In this document: one piece after another, positions 17,268-26,052 of the stretch
Numbering within the stretch: the stretch's first letter is position 1
Layout of the letters: each line of letters opens with the position of its first letter
Assembly (NCBI GenBank): GCA_020072805.1
Contig: JAIQGC010000037.1
Coordinates: forward strand, 1 to 63,700
Length of the DNA stretch: 63,700 nt
Source: Terriglobia bacterium
GTDB taxonomy: Bacteria > Acidobacteriota > Terriglobia > Acidiferrales > UBA7541
Direction: 5' to 3'
Notes under the pieces: generated by a model
The model's input: only the letters and a program-made list of their open reading frames with translations
Told to the model about the DNA's origin: nothing
Database searches by the model: none
Program-made: the position numbers and the translations under genes

Positions 17268-18353
17268 GTGAACGCTGCTCTCCGCTCCGTGCTTCCGGCT
17301 CCGGTTGTGACCATCGCGGCCACGGCCACCGCCGTGCCGTCCAATACCATCACCCGCGAAGACGTTAAGTTCTATCTTGGCCGGGTCTTTGAAATTTCCG
17401 AACGCCGTCTCGAAGCCATGATGTCCGTCGTGGATAACGCCCAGGTCTCCAAGTGCCATTCTCTCTTTCCCGTGGAGTACACCGTCGAGCCGCGCTCGCT
17501 CACCAAAACCAATCAGGAATATTGCGAACATGCCGTGGCTCTCGGCCGCAAAGCCGCCGAAGACTGCCTCGCCCGCGCCGGCCTCCGCCCGGACGAAGTG
17601 GATCTGCTCATCACCGCCTCCTGCACCGGCTTCATGATCCCCTCGCTCGATGCCCACCTGATCCAGCAGATGGGCTTCCGCCAAAACGTCCGCCGCATGC
17701 CCTTCACCGAGCTGGGCTGCGCCGCCGGCGCCATGGCCATGAGCTGCGCCACCGATTTTCTCCGCGCTCATCTCGGCGGCAACGCCCTCATCATCGCCGT
17801 CGAGCTGCCCACCCTGACCCTGCAGCGCAAGGACGTTTCCCAGGCCAATCTCATCTCCGCCGCTCTTTTCGGCGACGGCGCAGCCGTCGTCCTGCTCACC
17901 GGCGCGCAGCGCAGCGGCCCGCGCGTTCTCGCCACGGAAACCTACACGTTTTCCAACTCGCTCGCCGCCATGGGCTTCGATCTGCGCGATTCCGGCTTTC
18001 ATATTCAGCTTTCCAAGGACGTCCCGCAGATGATCGGCGGAGAAATTCGCTCCCTGGTGGATGGCTTTCTCTTCCGCCAGGGGCTGGCCCGCGATCAGAT
18101 CAAAGGCTGGATCCTGCACCCCGGCGGCGCCCGCCTGCTCCGCAACATCGAAGAGCAACTCGGCCTCTGCCGCTCGGACACACAGTTCTCCTGGGACATT
18201 CTCCGCGAGTTCGGCAACCTTTCCAGCGCCACCATCCTTTTTATTCTCCAGGAGTGGCTCGAGAAGAGTCACCTGGCCACGGGCGATTACGCGCTGGTCG
18301 CCGCCTTCGGTCCCGGCTTCAGCGCCGAATTTTTGCTGCTCCAATGGAACTGA
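17268..18353 (+). CDS. Type III polyketide synthase
   Basis: A 361-residue chalcone-synthase-like homodimeric enzyme that condenses malonyl-CoA onto an acyl starter, here probably a fatty acyl-CoA, to give alkylpyrones or alkylresorcinols. The catalytic triad is visible: Cys in FTELGCAAGAMAM, His in WILHPGG and Asn in EFGNLSSAT. DVSQANLISAALFGDGAAVVLL and the GFSAEFLLLQW C-terminus are also typical. The start is GTG at 17268 after an AAGGCAGG site. The stop overlaps the start of the methyltransferase gene, as in the B. subtilis bpsA-bpsB pair, where the partner methylates alkylpyrones. Confidence 0.94.
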   Translation: MNAALRSVLPAPVVTIAATATAVPSNTITREDVKFYLGRVFEISERRLEAMMSVVDNAQVSKCHSLFPVEYTVEPRSLTKTNQEYCEHAVALGRKAAEDCLARAGLRPDEVDLLITASCTGFMIPSLDAHLIQQMGFRQNVRRMPFTELGCAAGAMAMSCATDFLRAHLGGNALIIAVELPTLTLQRKDVSQANLISAALFGDGAAVVLLTGAQRSGPRVLATETYTFSNSLAAMGFDLRDSGFHIQLSKDVPQMIGGEIRSLVDGFLFRQGLARDQIKGWILHPGGARLLRNIEEQLGLCRSDTQFSWDILREFGNLSSATILFILQEWLEKSHLATGDYALVAAFGPGFSAEFLLLQWN

Positions 18354-18916
18354 GCGCCACTCTCTATCTCGGTCTCGTCGCGGGCGTTGGGTTGCTCCGC
18401 CTCGCCGAGCTGCGCCTCTCCCGCCGCCATCAGGACCGCCTGGCCGCCCGCGGCGCATTGAAAATCAGCAACCCCGGTTTTCGCTGGATGGTCCTGGTGC
18501 ATGCGGCCGTCCTGCTGGGCTCGCCCGCCGAGGTTTTTTTGCTGCGGCGCCCGCTGCTTCCCCGGCTGGCGATCTCCATGCTCCTGCTTTTCCTCGCGGC
18601 CAACGCCGTCCGCTGGTGGGTCATCGCCACGCTCGGCGAGCACTGGAACGTGCAGGTGGTGGATTCGACCAGTCTGGGCGTGATCGCCACCGGACCGTTC
18701 CGTTTCGTCCGCCATCCCAATTACGCCGCCGTATTTGCCGAGATGCTGGCCCTTCCGCTGATTCACACCGCCTGGCTCACCGCGCTCCTTGGCGCGCTCG
18801 CACACCTCGTCGTGCTCGCGCAGCGCCTCGCCATCGAGGACCGCGTCCTGCTCGCCAATCCACAATATCGCGCGGCCATGGCCGGCAAACCGCGCTTCCT
18901 GCCGGGGCTCTTCTGA
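18344..18916 (+). CDS. Isoprenylcysteine carboxyl methyltransferase (ICMT)-family membrane methyltransferase
   Basis: 190 residues with four to five hydrophobic segments. The C-terminal SAM-binding part has the family signature TGPFRFVRHPNYAAVFAEMLALPL and a trailing EDRVLLANPQYRAAM with the conserved acidic and Tyr residues. Bacterial members beside type III polyketide synthases O-methylate alkylpyrones, which is the likely role here. The ATG at 18344 overlaps the synthase stop by 10 bases, indicating coupling. It is followed 3 bases later by the frameshifted repeat-protein gene. Confidence 0.88.
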   Translation: MELSATLYLGLVAGVGLLRLAELRLSRRHQDRLAARGALKISNPGFRWMVLVHAAVLLGSPAEVFLLRRPLLPRLAISMLLLFLAANAVRWWVIATLGEHWNVQVVDSTSLGVIATGPFRFVRHPNYAAVFAEMLALPLIHTAWLTALLGALAHLVVLAQRLAIEDRVLLANPQYRAAMAGKPRFLPGLF

Positions 18917-18918
18917 CC

Positions 18919-19765
18919 ATGCGCGGCGTCGCCACTTCTGGAGCGGGCCCGGCCGGCACGGCTCTGCTGCGTTTCCCTCTCGCCTGCGCTTTGTTTCTGC
19001 TCCTGGCCATCTCCGCTGCGCCGCAATCCAGAGCGCCGCTCCATTCCGATGACCAGCCCGCGTTTCTCGCCGTGCCCGCGATCGAGGCCGGCTTTCACCT
19101 CCTGTACGAACAGAAATTTCCGCAAGCTCGCGAACTCTTTCTCGGCTGGGAGGACCAGCACCCCGCCGAGCCGTTCGGCCACATCGCCCTCGCCGCCAGT
19201 TTTCTCTTCGAGGAGTTCTACCGCCAGGGTGTTCTCTCCGGCGATTTCTTCCTCGACGACAGAAAATTTCTCCACGGCATTGACGGCCGGCCCGACCCCG
19301 CGCGCATGAAGGGATTCCGCCTGGCCCGCGAACGCGCCATGACACTCTCCCGCGCGCGCCTCCGGGCCAATCCCCGCGACCCCGAAGCTCTTTACGCCCT
19401 CACCCTCGCCGCCGGCATGCAGGGGCGCCGCCAACTACATCATCGGTTCTCTTTCCGGCGCCACCCGCTTCCTACTCTGGTTCGACGGCGTCCACGGAGA
19501 CCGCAAACTCGGCATGGAGCAACTCGCAAAAACCGCCGCCGCCGGTCTCTACCTCCGCCCCTTCGCCAAAATCCTTTTGGCCCTCGCCGCCCTCCGCGAA
19601 AAACAAATCCCCCTAGCCCGCCGCCTCCTTCTGGAACTGACCCAGGAGTTTCCCGCCAGCCCCCTCTTCGCCGCGGAATTCGCCCGCGTCGCCGCCCTCC
19701 GCTCCCCGCGGTCACAAAACATTGAGTTCCTGCTTTCGAAAACCTCCCCCGCCAGCGTCCTTTGA
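18919..19765 (+). pseudogene. Exported TPR-like protein with a one-base frameshift
   Basis: The first frame from ATG 18919 gives a signal sequence (LACALFLLLAISAAPQS) and helical repeat-like sequence (FHLLYEQKFPQARELF, PFGHIALAASFLFEEFY) up to YALTLAAGMQG near 19425. The protein-like sequence then continues one base later as GAANYIIGSLSGATRFLLW, EQLAKTAAAGLYLRPF and LARRLLLELTQEFPASPLF to a stop at 19765. One extra G in the GGGG at 19422-19425 explains the break; without it the protein would be about 282 residues. A fresh null mutation or a homopolymer sequencing error. It looks like the third gene of the polyketide operon. Confidence 0.75.
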
Positions 19766-19942
19766 CGCGCATCTTTGCGTTATCTCCCCCAATTCGCCGG
19801 CTCTTGGCCCTCTGTCCATACCGCAACTGCTTATATTTCAATAGCTTACAAAAACAATCCACCAACCCCGTTTGGCCTTTCGCCTGCTTTTTCTTCCTTC
19901 GTCAGCCTTTTGCGCTGGATCATCTCCGGATGAGGAACGGCC

Positions 19943-20230
19943 ATGGCAACCAAGGAAGCCTATCTCGAGCAGGTCTTGACCGAAGTCGAGGAATTCGCCG
20001 AAAAAGTGGCCCTCCTCAAGGCCCGCCTGGCTCGTGAGAAACCGGGTTCCAAGCTCCGCTACTACTGGGAGCTCGAATACCTGCGCAACCGCTTCGCCGA
20101 CTTCCGCAAGCAGATTGAACAACTGGAAGAAGCGGACGAGGTCCGTATCGAGAGCGTTCGCGAATCCACCGAATCCGCCTGGCAAAGTCTCAAGCAGGCC
20201 ATCGAAACGCTTCTCAATGAGCTTCCGTGA
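19943..20230 (+). CDS. Small coiled-coil protein (95 aa)
   Basis: A highly charged, almost fully helical protein with heptad-like spacing: EQVLTEVEEFAEKVALLKARL, then YYWELEYLRNRFADFRKQIEQLEE, then SAWQSLKQAIETLLNEL. No signal peptide and no Cys. It resembles the short stress-associated coiled-coil proteins often found in Acidobacteriota and cyanobacteria, but I cannot name a function. A GAGGAAC site lies 6-12 bases before the ATG. The next small gene starts 34 bases downstream. Confidence 0.75.
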   Translation: MATKEAYLEQVLTEVEEFAEKVALLKARLAREKPGSKLRYYWELEYLRNRFADFRKQIEQLEEADEVRIESVRESTESAWQSLKQAIETLLNELP

Positions 20231-20264
20231 AGCCGCCGCAATCGAGGCTGGAAGGGAAAACGCC

Positions 20265-20396
20265 ATGAAAGTAATGGGAAAATCGGGAACCGAAAAACGC
20301 AAGAAACTCGAAAAGCAGCACCACAAATTACTGGCCGCGCACGCTCGCCCGGAAATGCAGCCGCATATTCACCCCAGGAAAAAACCACGCCCTTGA
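20265..20396 (+). CDS. Small basic protein (43 aa)
   Basis: ATG at 20265 is preceded by a GGAAGGGAAA ribosome binding site and the frame ends at 20396, 30 bases before a strong terminator. The peptide is rich in Lys, His and Pro (GTEKRKKLEKQHHKLL, ending HPRKKPRP). The good start site and the terminator placement support expression with the coiled-coil gene just upstream. No recognised family. Confidence 0.5.
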   Translation: MKVMGKSGTEKRKKLEKQHHKLLAAHARPEMQPHIHPRKKPRP

Positions 20397-20426
20397 CTTG
20401 GCTGACCGCAACGCAGCCACCCCCGG

Positions 20427-20467
20427 GGAAGCGGGATCCAAGCGACCGGATCCCGCTTCCCTTTTTT
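20427..20467 (+). terminator. Strong rho-independent terminator
   Basis: A 13-bp perfect stem (20427-20439 with 20448-20460) with an 8-base loop, followed by CTTTTTT. It ends the two small-protein genes. The rest of the 409-base gap to the next gene is filled mainly by the inverted-repeat element at 20563-20704. Confidence 0.93.
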
Positions 20468-20562
20468 ATTTCTCCTCTGCGACCCCGCTCTAATGACCCT
20501 GCTTCAATGGCCAAAGACGCTCCGCCGCGAATGCTCCAGCAGCCTCTTTTGTTCTTGTAGAG

Positions 20563-20704
20563 GCCGGGCTTCAGAGTTTGTGTGGTAACTCTTGTCTTAT
20601 AGGGGGTCGGAGCTTTAGCTCCGACAAAAATGCTTTCTTTTCAATGCGGCTTTAGCCGCTGAGGAACTGATTTTCGCGTTGCCACACAGGCTCTTCAGCC
20701 CGGC
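20563..20704. repeat. Nested inverted-repeat element (142 bp)
   Basis: The ends form a long imperfect inverted repeat: GCCGGGCTTCAGAG followed by TGTGTGGTAAC on the left, and the complement of the same on the right (GTTGCCACACA to CTTCAGCCCGGC). Inside are two smaller perfect hairpins, GTCGGAGCT/AGCTCCGAC at 20606-20625 and GCGGC/GCCGC at 20646-20659. No ORF. The architecture is that of a REP/MITE-like mobile or structured intergenic repeat. Confidence 0.75.
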
Positions 20705-20805
20705 TCTTGTTTTCAGTCTTTTTTCCGCAACCTGCTAGAATCTTAGGCGCAACCGCCGGCGCCAGCATCGCGCCCGCGGTAAATCTCCTGCCAAGGCGGT
20801 GACGC

Positions 20806-21657
20806 ATGTTTCAGCAAGACATGATGAAGGGCCGGGCCATTTTCATCACCGGCGGCGGCACCGGACTGGGCCGCTCCATGGCCCTGCGCCTCGCCGGCCT
20901 GGGCGCGCGCCTCTTTCTCGTCGGCCGTCGCGAGGAGCCCCTCCGCGATGTCTGCGCCGAAATCCGCGCCGCCGGCGGCGCCGCCTCCTTTGCTACCTGC
21001 GATGTGCGCGACTACGCCGCCGTCGAAGCCGCCGCATCCGCCGCGGAAAAAGAGTTCGGCCGCATCGATTCCCTCATCAACAACGCCGCCGGAAACTTCA
21101 TCGCCCGCACCGAAAAACTTTCTCCCAACGCCTTCAACGCTGTCATCAGCATCGTCCTCAACGGCACTTTTCATTGCACCCAGGCCTTCGCCCGCCGCTG
21201 GATCGCCGCCAAACAACCGGGCAACATTCTGAATATTTCCACCACCTACGCCGCCGCCAACTGTGGCTCCGGCTTCACCGTTCCTTCCGCCTGTGCCAAA
21301 GCCGGCGTCTTGGCCATGACCACTTCCCTCGCCGTCGAATGGGCCAAATACCGCATCCGCGTCAATGCCATCGCCCCCGGCCCTTTTCCCACCGAAGGCG
21401 CCTGGTCCCGCCTCATGCCCTCCAAGCAATTCGAACAGCACGCCCTCGACTCCCACCCCATGAAGCGCTTCGGCCGCCACGAAGAACTCGCCAATCTCGC
21501 CGCTTTCCTCCTCAGCGACATGGCCGAATACATCAACGGCGAATGCGTCGTCATCGACGGCGCCCAGTGGCTTCGCGGCGCCGGCGAATTCAACGACCTC
21601 CTGGAAATTCCCGAAAGCGTCTGGGAACAAATGGAATCCGCCCGCGCCAAAAAATAA
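20806..21657 (+). CDS. 2,4-dienoyl-CoA reductase-like SDR
   Basis: 283 residues of the short-chain dehydrogenase/reductase fold, with the cofactor loop ITGGGTGLGRSMA (residues ~14-26), NNAAGNF and ISTTYA. The active-site segment reads TVPSACAKAGVLAM, with the usual YxxxK Tyr replaced. This is the pattern of mitochondrial-type 2,4-dienoyl-CoA reductases, which use a Tyr elsewhere. The C-terminus IDGAQWLRGAGEF also fits that family. The likely role is NADPH reduction of dienoyl-CoA in the beta-oxidation of unsaturated fatty acids. AAGGCGGTGA precedes the ATG. Confidence 0.88.
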   Translation: MFQQDMMKGRAIFITGGGTGLGRSMALRLAGLGARLFLVGRREEPLRDVCAEIRAAGGAASFATCDVRDYAAVEAAASAAEKEFGRIDSLINNAAGNFIARTEKLSPNAFNAVISIVLNGTFHCTQAFARRWIAAKQPGNILNISTTYAAANCGSGFTVPSACAKAGVLAMTTSLAVEWAKYRIRVNAIAPGPFPTEGAWSRLMPSKQFEQHALDSHPMKRFGRHEELANLAAFLLSDMAEYINGECVVIDGAQWLRGAGEFNDLLEIPESVWEQMESARAKK

Positions 21658-21658
21658 T

Positions 21659-21684
21659 CCCGCAGCCCTCTTCCCGGCTGCGGG
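21659..21684. terminator. GC-rich hairpin between convergent genes
   Basis: CCCGCAGCC pairs with GGCTGCGGG around an 8-base loop, directly after the SDR stop and before the archease stop on the other strand. There is no good T-tract, so termination is probable but not certain. Confidence 0.5.
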
Positions 21685-21717
21685 GTCCACCCGCTTTCAG
21701 CTTTCTTCCGTTCTCGT

Positions 21718-22140
21718 CTACACGTCCACGAACACCCGCGCGCTCCAGCCCTCCGCCGTTTCCTCCACTTTCATCTGGTGAAACGTAATCGCCTTGATGT
21801 TTGTCCCCATCTCATGCCGCGCCGCATCGTACGCTTCTCCGTACGCCGTCCCCCGCACGCTCTCCGCCCCCAGTGCCGTCACGTCCACCCGCCGGAAGAC
21901 CAGATGCTCCGTCTCCGCCACCGCCAGCAGTTCCGCCAGCCACCCGTACAGCAATGTCTCCTCGTCCTTCCCCGTCGCCGCGATCTCCCGCGATTCCCGC
22001 TCCTCCACCGCCGACATCCCGCACGTCAGATAAAACAGCGCCGCCGCCGCGTTTTCAAACAGCTCCTCCCGCGTCTGCCCAAACGCGCGAAACCCGATAT
22101 CCGCCGGATGCTCCAGAATCTCAAATCCTTTTCCGCTCAT
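21718..22140 (-). CDS. Archease
   Basis: 140 residues. Family motifs: FEILEHPADIGFRAFG at the start with the metal-binding Asp, AAAALFYLTCGM, WLAELLAVAETEHLVF, GTNIKAITFHQMKV and a C-terminal FVDV ending on the conserved Asp-Val. Archease activates the RNA ligase RtcB, promoting its guanylylation with GTP. No rtcB is in this window. The ATG at 22140 starts 8 bases after the kinase stop; an upstream in-frame start would lie inside the kinase gene. Confidence 0.93.
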   Translation of the reverse strand: MSGKGFEILEHPADIGFRAFGQTREELFENAAAALFYLTCGMSAVEERESREIAATGKDEETLLYGWLAELLAVAETEHLVFRRVDVTALGAESVRGTAYGEAYDAARHEMGTNIKAITFHQMKVEETAEGWSARVFVDV

Positions 22141-22148
22141 CGGCCAAC

Positions 22149-24644
22149 TCACCCTTTGCCCGCGCTCCGCCCATCCAGGATCCGCCGCACCGTCCCGCAC
22201 AGCGTCTCCGCCGTGAACGGCTTCGCCAAAAATCCCGCTTTATTCCCCAGCGGCCCGTGTTGCATCGCCGCCGTTCCCGTGTACCCGGACATGAACAAAA
22301 ACCGCAGCTTTGGAAACTCCGCGTGCATCTTTTCCGCCAGTTCCTTCCCGTTCATTCCCGGCATGATCACATCCGTCAGCACCAGATCAATCGCCCCGCT
22401 CTTCTCCCCGCAGATGCTCAGCGCCCGCTCCGCATTCTCCGCCGTCAGAATTTTGTACCCGCTCCCAGCCAGCACCGACGACGCCAGCTCCCGCAGCGCG
22501 TTGTCGTCGTCCACCACCAGGATCGTTTCTCTTCCCCCGCGCTGCCTCGCCGGCAAGCCCAGCGGCGCCGGTGTTTCCGGCTCTTCCTTCACCCGCGGAA
22601 AAAATACTTTGAATGTCGTTCCCCGGTCCACTTCGCTCTGCACCGTGATCTGCCCCGCATTCTGCTGCACAATTCCATAAACTGTGGCCAGCCCCATCCC
22701 CGTTCCTCTTCCTGCTCCTTTCGTCGTAAAAAACGGCTCGAACACCCGTGCCTGCGTCTCCTCGTTCATTCCATGTCCCGTGTCCGTCACCGTCACCATC
22801 ACGTGCTCCGCCAGCGCTCCCCCGCTTCCTTCCTGCGCCTGCGTCTCTTTCATCGCCGTCGCCGTTTCAATCCTCAGCCGCCCTCCTCCCTCCATCGCGT
22901 CCCGCGCATTCACCGCCAGGTTCATCACCACCTGTTCGATCTGATGTACATCCGCTTTCACCTCCCCCGTTCCGGGGTGCAGTTGCATCTCCAGCCGTAC
23001 CTTGTCCCCGATCAGCACTTCCAGCACCGGCTGCATCTCCTGCAGTACGCGGTTCAGATTCAGCACCCGCGGCCGGATAAACTGCCGCCGGCTGAACGCC
23101 AGCAGCTGGCTCGTCAAAAACGCCGCCCGGCTCGCCGACTCGTCGATCTGCCGCACTGCCTGCAGCGACTCCGCGTCCCCTTCCACCCGCTGAAACAGCA
23201 TCTCGCAGTAGCCCCGGATGACCGTGATCAGATTATTGAAATCGTGCGCCACTCCCCCCGCCAGCGTTCCCACCGCCTCCAGCTTTCGCGCCTCCTGCAC
23301 TTTCCTCTCCAGCTTCACCCGCTCGGTGATCTCTCGCGAGATTCCCACCACCCCGGCGATCCTGCCGTCCGCCCCGCGGAACGCACTCTTCGTCGTGAAA
23401 AACGTCCGCGCCACTCCTCCCGCCTCCACGATCTGCTCTTGCGTTTCTTCCTGCCCGCTTTGCATGATTCGCCGGTCCGCCTCGATCACCGCTGTCCCGG
23501 TTTCCTTCGTCATCAATTCCAAATCGCTTTTCCCGGCGATCTCCTCCGCTCCCATCCCCAGAAAACGCGCCCCTGCGCTATTGATCATCAGGTAGCGTCC
23601 CTGCAAATCCTTCACGTACACCGCATCCGTCGTCCCTTCGATCACCGCTTGCAGCAGTCTGTGGCTGCTTGCCAGCTCCTCCGCCGTCTCCTCCTGCTTC
23701 CGGTTGGTCAGCACCAGCCGCGCGCTCGAGCACGCAAACGCCGCCGCCACCGCCACCCACGCCACCGCATGCTGTTCCCGCGCGATCTCCCGCCCCATCA
23801 GCAGCACCACCAGGGGGATAGCCACCGGCAGCGCCTGCGATGCGATCAGCGCCGCCGAACGCGTCGCTTCCCGCCTCTCCTCCTCTTTCTCTCCCGCGGC
23901 CCACTGCACCGCGAACCATCCCGCTACCGCGAACTGCAATCCCCACGCCAGATCCAGCCAGGAATACTCCCCAATATATTTTTGAATATTCAGCGCGATG
24001 CACCAATTCACCGCGCTCGCCGCGCAGAAGAATATCCCCATCTGGCCCCGCATCGTCCGCGCCGGCCCTCTTCTCCCCATCCCGTACCACAGCAGTAGTC
24101 CCCCGGCGATCACTCCATCACGCACCGCATACAGCCGCCACATGGCCCGCAGTGACTCTTCCCCCGCCGCCGCCCACCTCGACTGCACATAATAAAAATA
24201 GAGATAAAACGTCACCGCCAGAATTCCCGCCTGCGCGTAGTCCATCACCCGCAGCCAGTCCAACCGCCGCTCCCCCGGCTCCCCTTGCGGCAGCAGCATC
24301 AGCAGAAACGGCGCCGGCCAGATGAACCGCAGCACGTCGGAAGGCCACGGCGCCGTCAATTCCGTCCGGCTCACGTTGTATGTGTAAATGTCCAGAATTT
24401 GCGTCACTGCCAGAATGGCAAACGCCGCCACCGCCAGGTTCCCCAGTTCCCGCGCCGCTCCCCGCAGCCTCCGCGTCCCGGCGAATATCGCTCCGCCCGC
24501 CAGCGCCACGAACCCCATCTGCGTCAGCCCGGAAAGCAGCGCGGCCTCGTCCTTCGCAATCACGCGCAGCACCACGAACAGGTAGAACCCCGCCAGCACT
24601 CCCGCCAGCCCCAGATACAGTAAGGTGCGATTCCCCAAGGACAC
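22149..24644 (-). CDS. Membrane hybrid sensor histidine kinase (PAS-HisKA-HATPase-REC)
   Basis: 831 residues from a GTG at 24644 with a GGGGAA site. The first ~310 residues hold about eight hydrophobic segments with no known sensor fold. A PAS domain spans ~325-445. The phospho-acceptor His is in [13 protein letters not shown] (~466). The ATPase has NLAVNARDAM, DTGHGM and GTGMGLATVYG. A receiver domain (~705-825) has VVDDDN, the acceptor Asp in LTDVIMPGM (~758), the switch Ser in MSGYTG and the Lys in AKPF. The partner and signal are unknown. It precedes archease, which is functionally unrelated. Confidence 0.93.
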   Translation of the reverse strand: MSLGNRTLLYLGLAGVLAGFYLFVVLRVIAKDEAALLSGLTQMGFVALAGGAIFAGTRRLRGAARELGNLAVAAFAILAVTQILDIYTYNVSRTELTAPWPSDVLRFIWPAPFLLMLLPQGEPGERRLDWLRVMDYAQAGILAVTFYLYFYYVQSRWAAAGEESLRAMWRLYAVRDGVIAGGLLLWYGMGRRGPARTMRGQMGIFFCAASAVNWCIALNIQKYIGEYSWLDLAWGLQFAVAGWFAVQWAAGEKEEERREATRSAALIASQALPVAIPLVVLLMGREIAREQHAVAWVAVAAAFACSSARLVLTNRKQEETAEELASSHRLLQAVIEGTTDAVYVKDLQGRYLMINSAGARFLGMGAEEIAGKSDLELMTKETGTAVIEADRRIMQSGQEETQEQIVEAGGVARTFFTTKSAFRGADGRIAGVVGISREITERVKLERKVQEARKLEAVGTLAGGVAHDFNNLITVIRGYCEMLFQRVEGDAESLQAVRQIDESASRAAFLTSQLLAFSRRQFIRPRVLNLNRVLQEMQPVLEVLIGDKVRLEMQLHPGTGEVKADVHQIEQVVMNLAVNARDAMEGGGRLRIETATAMKETQAQEGSGGALAEHVMVTVTDTGHGMNEETQARVFEPFFTTKGAGRGTGMGLATVYGIVQQNAGQITVQSEVDRGTTFKVFFPRVKEEPETPAPLGLPARQRGGRETILVVDDDNALRELASSVLAGSGYKILTAENAERALSICGEKSGAIDLVLTDVIMPGMNGKELAEKMHAEFPKLRFLFMSGYTGTAAMQHGPLGNKAGFLAKPFTAETLCGTVRRILDGRSAGKG

Positions 24645-24921
24645 GCGAATGTTCCCCTTCCCGTTTGGACCACCAGTGTATGCCCCGCTACTTCTTCAAA
24701 CAAGTAGCACTCCCTCTCGATTCCATGCGTGCTCCCTTTCACTCCCCCCCCGCCCGCGCCACAAATATTTGATAAGAGTTTCGGCCATGGGACAGTACAC
24801 GCCCGGAAACTGGCCCTTGGTTTTTTCCGTTGCAAGGCAATGAAGAATGGCAAGATAAGCTGAGAAAGACCGGGAAATATCGACGCATTCATGAAAAATA
24901 TGGAAACCAGGAGAATATTTC

Positions 24922-25953
24922 ATGCTTATAGCGCGAAAGTTCAGGGTCTTGTTGCAGATTGCGGTTTGCATGGCCTTGCTGGCGGGGCCGCTCGCCGCCC
25001 AGGAGGCTGTTTCCCTGGCTGGTTCGGGGTCAAATCTGGCGGGTTCGCTCTATTTCGCTTGGACAGCCCAGTTTGAGAAGCTGCACCCCGCCGTGAAGGT
25101 GCGCTATCTTCCTCTGGGTACCTCGGCGAGCATCAAGGAAATCCGCGAAGGCAAGGGAGATTTTGGCGGCGGTGAAATCCCGCTGACCGCATCGCAAAAA
25201 CACAGCGGCACGTCCTCCCTGACGCAATTTCCCACCATACTCGTGGCCATCGCCCCGATCTATAAACTCCCGGGCAATCCCGAACTCCGCTTTTCCGGCG
25301 AACTGCTCGCCAAAATCTATCTGGGAATCATCAGAAATTGGAAAGATCCCCTGATTGCCAGGCTGAATCCGGACGTGTCCTTGCCCAACCTCCCCATTAC
25401 CGTCGTGCACCTGAGCGGCGTCAAAGGCTCGAACTATATCCTCGCCGATTTTCTCAGCAAGACCAGCCCCGATTGGAAATCCAGAATCGGCAAGACGGCT
25501 TCGCCCGATTGGCCCGTGGGCTTGGAAATCAACCGTAGCGAAGCCATGGTTACAAAGGTCAGCGCAACCCCCGGAGCGATCGGCTACGTGGAATTCGCCT
25601 ACGCCAAAAGCAAGAATGTTGGTTACGCCAGCGTGCAGAATGCCGCCGGCCTGTTCGTAAAACCAACCCCCGCCGCCATCGCGGCCGCCTGCACCGCCAG
25701 CGATAAATACATCCCCGAGGACTTGGGCGCTTCCCTCACCAACGCCCCGGGCAAGGAATCCTATCCCCTGGCGAGCTTTACCTGGATTTATGTTCCTGCC
25801 CAAGGACTCGACCCCGCCCGCTCCCGCGCCCTGAAAGACTTCTGGATCTGGACTCTCGCCGATGGCCAGGAAATAGCCACCAGTCTCGGATTTACACCTC
25901 TGCCCCCGGCCATTGCCTCCAGGTCCAAGCAAGCTCTGCTTTCCATAAAATAG
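24922..25953 (+). CDS. pstS: PstS-type phosphate-binding protein, orphan
   Basis: 343 residues with a signal peptide ending near GPLAAQ. The mature protein shows the PstS pattern: LAGSGSNLAGSLYFAW at the phosphate-binding start, LGTSASIKEIREGKGDFGGGEIPLT, KIYLGIIRNWKDPLIARLNPDVSLP, VVHLSGVKGSNYILADFLSK and TPGAIGYVEFAYA. It would capture phosphate in the periplasm for an ABC importer, but no pstCAB follows. AGGAG lies 8 bases before the ATG. The first 277 bases upstream hold no gene and carry the promoters of this gene and the divergent kinase. Confidence 0.88.
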   Translation: MLIARKFRVLLQIAVCMALLAGPLAAQEAVSLAGSGSNLAGSLYFAWTAQFEKLHPAVKVRYLPLGTSASIKEIREGKGDFGGGEIPLTASQKHSGTSSLTQFPTILVAIAPIYKLPGNPELRFSGELLAKIYLGIIRNWKDPLIARLNPDVSLPNLPITVVHLSGVKGSNYILADFLSKTSPDWKSRIGKTASPDWPVGLEINRSEAMVTKVSATPGAIGYVEFAYAKSKNVGYASVQNAAGLFVKPTPAAIAAACTASDKYIPEDLGASLTNAPGKESYPLASFTWIYVPAQGLDPARSRALKDFWIWTLADGQEIATSLGFTPLPPAIASRSKQALLSIK

Positions 25954-26052
25954 CTCGCCAACTGCCCCGGCGGGATGCTTTTACCCCGAATCCCGAAATT
26001 GGACAGATTTGGGCAAGCGTATCTTATTTTCTTTCAGCCTTTTATCTCGTGA

